Part shown: positions 58,206-64,000 of the stretch, piece after piece
Position numbering within the stretch: the stretch's first letter is position 1
Layout of the letters: every line of letters begins with the position of its first letter
Assembly: GCF_030272615.1 (NCBI RefSeq)
Contig: NC_081407.1
Location: 376,326,377 to 376,390,376 of the forward strand
From: Cryptomeria japonica
Taxonomy: Eukaryota > Streptophyta > Pinopsida > Cupressales > Cupressaceae
Length of the DNA stretch: 64,000 bases
Reading direction: 5' to 3'
Made by a program: the position numbers and the translations under genes
The notes under the pieces: generated by a model
What the model was told of the DNA's origin: nothing
Databases searched by the model: none
Seen by the model: only the letters and a program-made list of their open reading frames with translations

Positions 58206-58384
58206 TTTTTTGTTTTTGGATTCAACTATGTAGGATTTTTTGCATCAACTTTTTGGATTACACCCTATGATCCATCGTTAGGATTTTCTCTCCTAGAGCT
58301 CTCTCATCTTGATGATGGATCAAGGAGTGTGATCCAAAAAATTGATGCAAAAAATCCTACATAGTGGAATCCCAAAACAAAAAA
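58206..58384. repeat. Long hairpin, ~71-bp arms, ~37-bp loop
   Basis: The left arm (58206-58276) and right arm (58314-58384) are reverse complements with only a few mismatches. Both contain the AGGATTTTTTGCATCAA block or its complement. The loop holds CTCTCCTAGAGCTCTCTC. The tip carries TGATGGATCA, shared with the inverted repeat at 24777-24853. It looks like a foldback MITE. A transcript would form a long duplex. Confidence 0.82.
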
Positions 58385-58395
58385 TTGGAAAGGTT

Positions 58396-59746
58396 ATATC
58401 TTTTAGATTTGACCATGACCCCAAGCATGAATTGTACTAGGTGCAACTATGACTAAGGGTTTAAAATCAAATTATTCCTTAAAATAAATAATTCATTGAT
58501 TAGTTGATTTTAAGTTTTATAGAAAAATTGCTACAGGCATAGTCAAAGTTGATTAAATTTGATTAATTAGTTTTTGATTAAGGTTAAAAAAGGTTTTTAA
58601 GGGACCTTAAACCCTTTAACAAAATGTCTAAACTAGATATATCATATTATTTGATTAATTAGTTTATTAGTTAAAATCAACCATTATTTGATTAATTAGT
58701 TGAGTTTAACTTTGATAGTAAATTTCCTAAAAGTGAATTGAAGTTCATTTTGTCAAAATGAAAATTTCAATACAATAGTACAAATCAATGCACCAGCAGT
58801 ATAAAATCAACACTACATTACATTATTAAATTATAGATATTAAATTAATCTATCTAAAAATTTCAAAAAGATCTATCTTATTTTATTTTTTAATTTATTG
58901 AATAATTTTTTATTTGATTTTTGAGTTATCTAACCATTTTCATTGAATTATTGTAGAATTTGTAGTCAACAATTTTATATAAATATTATTATCAATTATA
59001 AATATTTTTATTTCTATTTTTCAATAATAATATAAATATGAATATTATTATAAAAATTAAATTATTTATTTTTCTACTTAAAGTCATTTTAATTATTTGA
59101 GAGCTATATTTTTTATAGGTAAGTGCTCCAAGTAATCGGGTAGCTCCCTCTATTTAAAAAAATTGAAATTATATGAAAATTCTATAAGCCATATAAATTT
59201 GTATCAAGACAAAGTGATAAAAGTATCTTACCCTAGCCCCAAATTCTACAATTCTATCAACAACTTCTTTAAGAATAAACCCCTCATTTTCATTTAAAAA
59301 AGCAACAAATTCAACAATATTTTTTCTTTGAGTCACTCCCTTTCTATATGATTCCTAAGCCTTCTCCAGCTTAGTTTTCTTATTTCCGTCATTCATATAC
59401 AACAATCCCTATCACTAAATCTCTTCATGGGAGACACCACTGCAAATTAATTCATGATAATCCTTGTGCTACTATCCATGAACCTCTGCTAATTTGTAAA
59501 TCCATTCTTTGGATTTAATAATCTTCATTTTCCAAACTTTGAACCTTATGTTAACATCAATCCTTAAGATAGATCCATCCCTAAAACAGTATTTTTCAAT
59601 GATTTCTATAAGACCTGGTTGTATAGAAGGGTTTGACCCCACCACTACCTCCTCTTTTTTTCTAGTTTATTTATTTATTTATTTTTGCTAGGGGGGGGTG
59701 GTGAACTCCATAATTTGTAATTTTGTTTGCTTGTTCTTTTTTCCTA
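58396..59746. other. AT-rich intergenic sequence
   Basis: No gene is recognised. It includes a short G-run preceded by repeated TTTA units (about 59660-59700). Confidence 0.6.
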
Positions 59747-59888
59747 TGTTATGTGACTATTTATTGGAGAGAATGTAAAGTAATGAGACAATCTTTTTTT
59801 GATTAAAAGGGGAGATTAAAATAAAGGATATTAAAATCTTTCGGTTTAAAGAAAGATTAATAAAGGATAATCAAAGGTGATTTTATTG

Positions 59889-59933
59889 AAAGGGTGTGGT
59901 GGTTTGGAAACCACCCTTTAAAAGGTTATATAA
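59889..59933 (+). promoter_or_regulatory. Palindrome and TATA box in putative U3
   Basis: AAAGGGTGTGGTGGTTTGGAAACCACCCTTT is a near-perfect inverted repeat (core GGTGGTTT/AAACCACC). It ends 6 bp before TTATATAA. This spacing suits a promoter-proximal factor site, but no function is shown. Confidence 0.5.
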
Positions 59934-60940
59934 GTCATTTATGTGAGAATTGGAAGGGGACAAAGAGATTAGTCATGGAAGAAGAAGAAGAATAAGAAGA
60001 AGGTGTTGGATTGGTCGGCTATGAGGCATTTGGAGAAGGGGCATATAGCACATTCCCAACTCGAGGTATAGCATACACTCAAGAGTGTCATGGCCAATGT
60101 CATTTTATTTATGTCATGATGGGTTCTTTGTAAGATGGTGGATTTTGTTTAAGAACTAATTACCTTTCAGGGTGTTATAGCCATAAAGGATCCAAGACCA
60201 TTGGAATCTTCTTAGAGTGATTATTAGCATTCAAAATGCTTAAGATTAAGATAAGTATCAGAAAACTTAATGCTATAAGAATATGGTTGAATTATGTGGC
60301 TATGTTTTTCAGTTTTGTAGTGCCATAAAACTATGACCCTAGCAATTTACGACTACATTGGGGTCCTCACGCATGCGAACTCAAATCCTCTAGCCTAATT
60401 AGAGACCGGAGACTACTCAACTTGTGAAAATAGATTCTTCCTTGGGCTCCTCATCACTTTGTCCATACTCTTCCCTGGAGAAAGGGGCAGGACACCTGGG
60501 CGTGATGCCCCTGACGTTGCCCTATTTTCGGGCAGGACCTTCCTAGAGCATGCATTGTGGGTTGTGCAGTGAGTGGGAAAACTTCCCAGATGTCGACCCA
60601 TGATGAAATTCAAATCCACCAACATGTATTTAAGGGACATTTGTCCTCTCATTTGCATAAATGGAGATTGCAAAAGTTGGATAGGTCGAAGTTGGAAAGA
60701 TTCAAGTTGCATAAGTGATCAAGCATTCAAGCATTCTTTTCTAGCATTGAGGAATCTCAAGTCTCCCTTCAAGGCTAGGTATTGCATCAAGTCAAGGATT
60801 CAACCATTGAAGAGGAGATCCCTTTCAACATTCAATTCTACACAAGCATTTCTATCAATATTGCTACTACAACCTCCCTTGAGGTGATTTACAATTCAAT
60901 CTTTCATTTACATCTACTTGCAAGTACTTTCTTTCATTAC

Positions 60941-61025
60941 TTAGTTAATTCCAAAATTGGGGTTTGACCTAAAGGCAAACCCTCAATCCCAACACATTTC
61001 CCTCTCTTTTATGTGTGTAGGTTGC
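60941..61025 (-). repeat. Minus-strand LTR start and polypurine tract, inverted relative to 63102
   Basis: On the minus strand, AGAGGGAAATG precedes TGTTGGGATTGAGGG. The same junction is found on the plus strand at 63089-63120, GAAGGGGAAAT then TGTTGGGAATAGGGG. Similarity extends on both sides (GGGGTTTGAC, TTAATTCC, TGTGTGTA). Confidence 0.6.
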
Positions 61026-61687
61026 AAGTGTACAGCTGTACTTTCAGATTTGAGCTTCATTTGCAGAGGTAGAAAAACCCTTTTTGTTTCACAGATTTTT
61101 TTGAGGATCGTGTACACTCCTACCATGGTCCAAACAACTTTTCATCAAATTTGCAGGGCGACTTTGTTTCAATGTTTTAATGCCAAATCTAGGTGCACAG
61201 CTTCATCCCCTATTTCGATCTCAAGTTATAATCGATTCTTTGTCACTTTTGCATTACATAAATCAATCAAATTCCTTTCCAAATCAAACAAAGGAAGAAG
61301 GGATCATCCTAACATTCTTAATTCATTCAAAATTCAATCTATCATCTTTGTGTGGAGATTGAATCTAGTGAATTATCCCTAATCTTCCTAATGTAATGGT
61401 GAAAAGTGCTTGAAGGATAATCAATAGTGAAACTCTCATCTCTCTTTGAGGGAAAGGGTAGTTTCCTTCTTGATCTATCATTCACCATTTTCCAACCATT
61501 ACAAGTTTATTGTGTTAATAATTGACTTTATAATTCTTGTCAAATTTTTACATGTTATAGTTACTTTGGTTTTTTACATATAATTTAATCTTATCACATC
61601 TTATAATTGATCTTAACATTAATATTTAGTCCATTAATTATATTGGGATTACTTAATTTAAGTCTTGGAGAAAAGTGCAATTACATT

Positions 61688-61700
61688 TGGTATCAGAGCC
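61688..61700 (+). other. Primer-binding site (initiator Met tRNA type)
   Basis: TGGTATCAGAGCC matches the standard plant form exactly. It follows the LTR end after a TT spacer. Confidence 0.88.
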
Positions 61701-63088
61701 AAAAATTGGGCTTTCGAGTTGTTAGTTCTTGAATCTCTTCTTATTTTTGTGTCTTAGTTAAGAGTGAAAAGACTCTATAGATAAATACATAAGATCAATT
61801 TCAACAACCTCACATTAGAAATTATATTTAATTTAGATTAAATTGCACTAGTCATTTATAGAGAGAAACATAGTGTGCTATGCCACATATACTTTTAAAA
61901 ATAAAAATAAAAAATAGAATGAAATATATTCTTAATATAGAAATATGTATTAACTATTTCTAAGTTGTATATACCTAATTACCAATACTTCAACATATAA
62001 AATGGTTATATTGCTAATTTTGTTTACAATGACATATCATTTGAAAAAAAGAAAAAATCATAATTATTTGTTATGAATATGTGAGATGATCCCTCACATA
62101 ATATCCAATATAGAAAATATGCATAAATTAGCACTCTAAAAAGTGAAATTGTCTTTTATTACAATTAACAAGAAAATAAATTGAATTGTCACTAATGAAA
62201 ATATAAATAAAAACATCTAATTCTTTATTAATAAGAACACCAAACCATGGAATAATGGTATATTACACTTATTATCCTTAGTCAATTAGAGAGAGTTTAT
62301 GGTCGTCAATTTATAGACAAGAATAGGGAGTGACAATGTATAAATCATTACATTATTCCTCACAAGAAAAATATGAGAAGTGTCTCACATTAGTTGAGAC
62401 CCTAGTAAGTGCATCACGTTGGTTGATTTCCTAGAGAATACAAAATATCTTACCAATACCCTTTGTAGGATAGATCTTTTATTTGTGTCTTATAGCCAGT
62501 TACCACACTATGTCGATGAATAGATTGATCATTGCTTCCACTTAATTTATAGTGTTTTGTTTTAACATTCATGTAAACAGTTTATGGTCATTGTTGCCAC
62601 TTAATTTTATAATATATGCATGTATCTCTTGTAATGGTTAAAAAATTAGGGTTACGGTTAAATTAAGATAATAAAACCACTAGATTACCTTATAATTAAA
62701 CATTACATTAAAGAGGAGATGAATCTAATAGATCTAGACATGAAAGACCAAGATTCTGATTAGATTCTTGGTTCCTTGGATGGGGATTTCTCCTCTTTGA
62801 GTTGAATTGAATTGGATTGTAGTATATTAAGGCAAAATAGGTGATTATTGAAGTTGTTTGGTAGAAAAAATGAGCTACAAATGTTGTATGGAGCCACCAA
62901 CCTAAATCTGGGCAAAATAAGATGTGATGGATTTGTTCCTAGAAGTTCAACCTGATTTTTTGGGACCAGGTAGTATCAATTCACCATGGTCCTCCAAATT
63001 TTATAATGTCGAAAGATAAACCTATTTGTCTCTATGAATTATGTTGATCCTCCTAAACACAACTTTGTAGCTATTGCTTACACACAAA
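61701..63088 (+). other. Non-coding interior or intergenic sequence after the primer site
   Basis: There are no long frames and no gag or pol motif. If the LTR ending at 61685 and the LTR starting at 63102 belonged together, this would be a 1.4-kb interior. Their sequences do not support that. Confidence 0.45.
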
Positions 63089-64000
63089 AAGAAGGGGAAA
63101 TTGTTGGGAATAGGGGTTTTCCTAAGTCAAACCCCAATTTAGGAATTAACCTTGAGTGAAATAATGCAAATAATGAAATAAATGTTGAATATATATACCT
63201 CAGATCTACAATTGTTGATGATGATGTTTTGATCTTTGAATGTAATCACAAATGTTGTATGAAATAGCATGAACATGACAAAACCCTAATCACACACACA
63301 TGCTTTCATAAGGATTGACAAGAATTTTCTCCACAATACTTGATGATGAGTATGTAGCTTTCGAGATCTTTGAAAAAGCTTGATAATGAATGATCCACGG
63401 ATGCACGAATGTTAGATTTCTTGTAGATGGAGACTTAGATCCAAAATGAATTGATATAATGTCTTTATATAGGTTTCTCTAGGTAAATTACTAATAAAGG
63501 CCAACCTCCAATAGTCATGTATAGCCACAAAGATAAATTTTCGTCAAGAAAATACAACACTCACCCTATTTCAAATTTGGGCTCCTTTGAGAAACACCAT
63601 GTCATTTTAGGGTGCCATGATCCACACCAAGATGTAACACAACCTAGTCCCACTACAAAGGGGACCAAAACAAGATTCCACGGAGGTGGGTATCACTTTG
63701 TGGGACACACAACAAGGTGTTCATGACATCAAAGTTGGGTAATTAGCACAATTTGAGCCTAGAGAGGTGATGGAGATAGACCATGCTAAATCAGGGGCAC
63801 AAACACTTTCACCCAAAAAAAATACAATAGGATTTACAGTATAATATTTGAAAAAAAAGTTTCAACATCCAAACAACTACTCATGATATCTCTAGTAGGA
63901 GATGACAATGCATATCCACATTCACATAAAAAATAACTATAACATATTTATTTATAAATGATTAATTTTTTTAGAAATTATAAATTTCTTTTTGTGTGGC
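63089..64000 (+). repeat. Polypurine tract and start of a 3' LTR, running off the window
   Basis: GAAGGGGAAAT is followed by TGTTGGGAATAGGGGTTTTC at 63102. This is a standard 3' LTR start on the plus strand. The LTR end is not recognised before the window closes. Confidence 0.6.

Larger units (their letters stand above)
59747..61685 (+). repeat. Probable LTR of a plus-strand retrotransposon (left end uncertain)
   Basis: The right end is firm: ATTACA, then TT, then TGGTATCAGAGCC, a good initiator-Met primer site. A TATA box (TTATATAA, 59926-59933) preceded by a 31-bp near-palindrome (59889-59919) marks a likely U3. The left end is placed at TGTTATGTGAC (59747) only because it begins TG. No second copy is in the window to confirm it. 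The unit may be composite, since a minus-strand LTR/polypurine junction lies inside it at about 60994. Frames such as 60413-60712 and 60957-61382 look like non-coding LTR sequence. Confidence 0.55.

Noticed and set aside
60413-61382. Frames of 99-141 codons near the putative LTR
   Set aside because: They lie in LTR-like sequence with a primer site and LTR end downstream; no domain is recognised.
61686-63101. A 1.4-kb element bounded by the LTR ending at 61685 and the LTR starting at 63102
   Set aside because: The start of the right LTR (TGTTGGGAATAGGGG) matches the left LTR region only in inverted orientation, so the two are not a direct pair.

Overview
The window reads as nuclear DNA from a large, repeat-rich plant genome, most likely a gymnosperm (conifer). 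It is AT-rich and gene-poor, with nested and tandem LTR retrotransposons, a LINE, a long degenerate telomere-like tract, and one recognisable host gene: a decayed cytochrome P450 of the CYP71 clan that resembles the conifer CYP750 group. There are no bacterial-type operons, and I found no tRNA or rRNA gene. The conifer assignment is inference from the P450 and the element types, not proof.

Layout from left to right. 1-2812: AT-rich DNA with a GC-rich tandem duplication and a ~39/77-bp degenerate minisatellite. 2810-10183: a minus-strand LINE (ORF1 with a zinc knuckle, endonuclease, reverse transcriptase), split by a plus-strand Copia-like LTR element (2948-7550) that landed inside the RT domain. 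10184-14884: mostly unassigned, with one WD40-like exon remnant and small tandem repeats. 14885-24494: a head-to-tail array of one short-LTR element on the minus strand, with four LTRs separated by three internal regions plus a truncated fourth. 24495-27583: AT-rich DNA and a long pyrimidine tract. 27584-39328: an 11.7-kb minus-strand Ty3/Gypsy element with 2.7-kb LTRs and decayed gag, protease, RNase H, RT and integrase; an extra RNase H-like domain lies between protease and RT. 40910-47758: a minus-strand LTR element with a perfect 5-bp target duplication, an array of four CCHC knuckles and a long unknown coiled-coil ORF, but no visible pol. 47830-54270: ~3.7 kb of degenerate telomere-like repeat, mainly of the CCCTAA hexamer type, interrupted by a small plus-strand element (49706-52303) whose only ORF is related to the unknown ORF of the previous element. 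54748-54830: a foldback element. 55112-56555: the P450 pseudogene. 56590-57600: a duplicated P450 3' flank. 58206-58384: a long perfect-looking hairpin. 59747-64000: LTR pieces, including one LTR end with its primer-binding site and two LTR/polypurine junctions in opposite orientation.

Nothing here works as a pathway. The genes are parts of mobile elements in various stages of decay. The most interesting theme is a coiled-coil protein of unknown function carried by at least two LTR families that share LTR architecture (40910-47758 and 49706-52303), together with coding-like sequence inside the giant Gypsy LTRs. These non-autonomous elements keep an ORF that is not gag, protease, integrase or RT.
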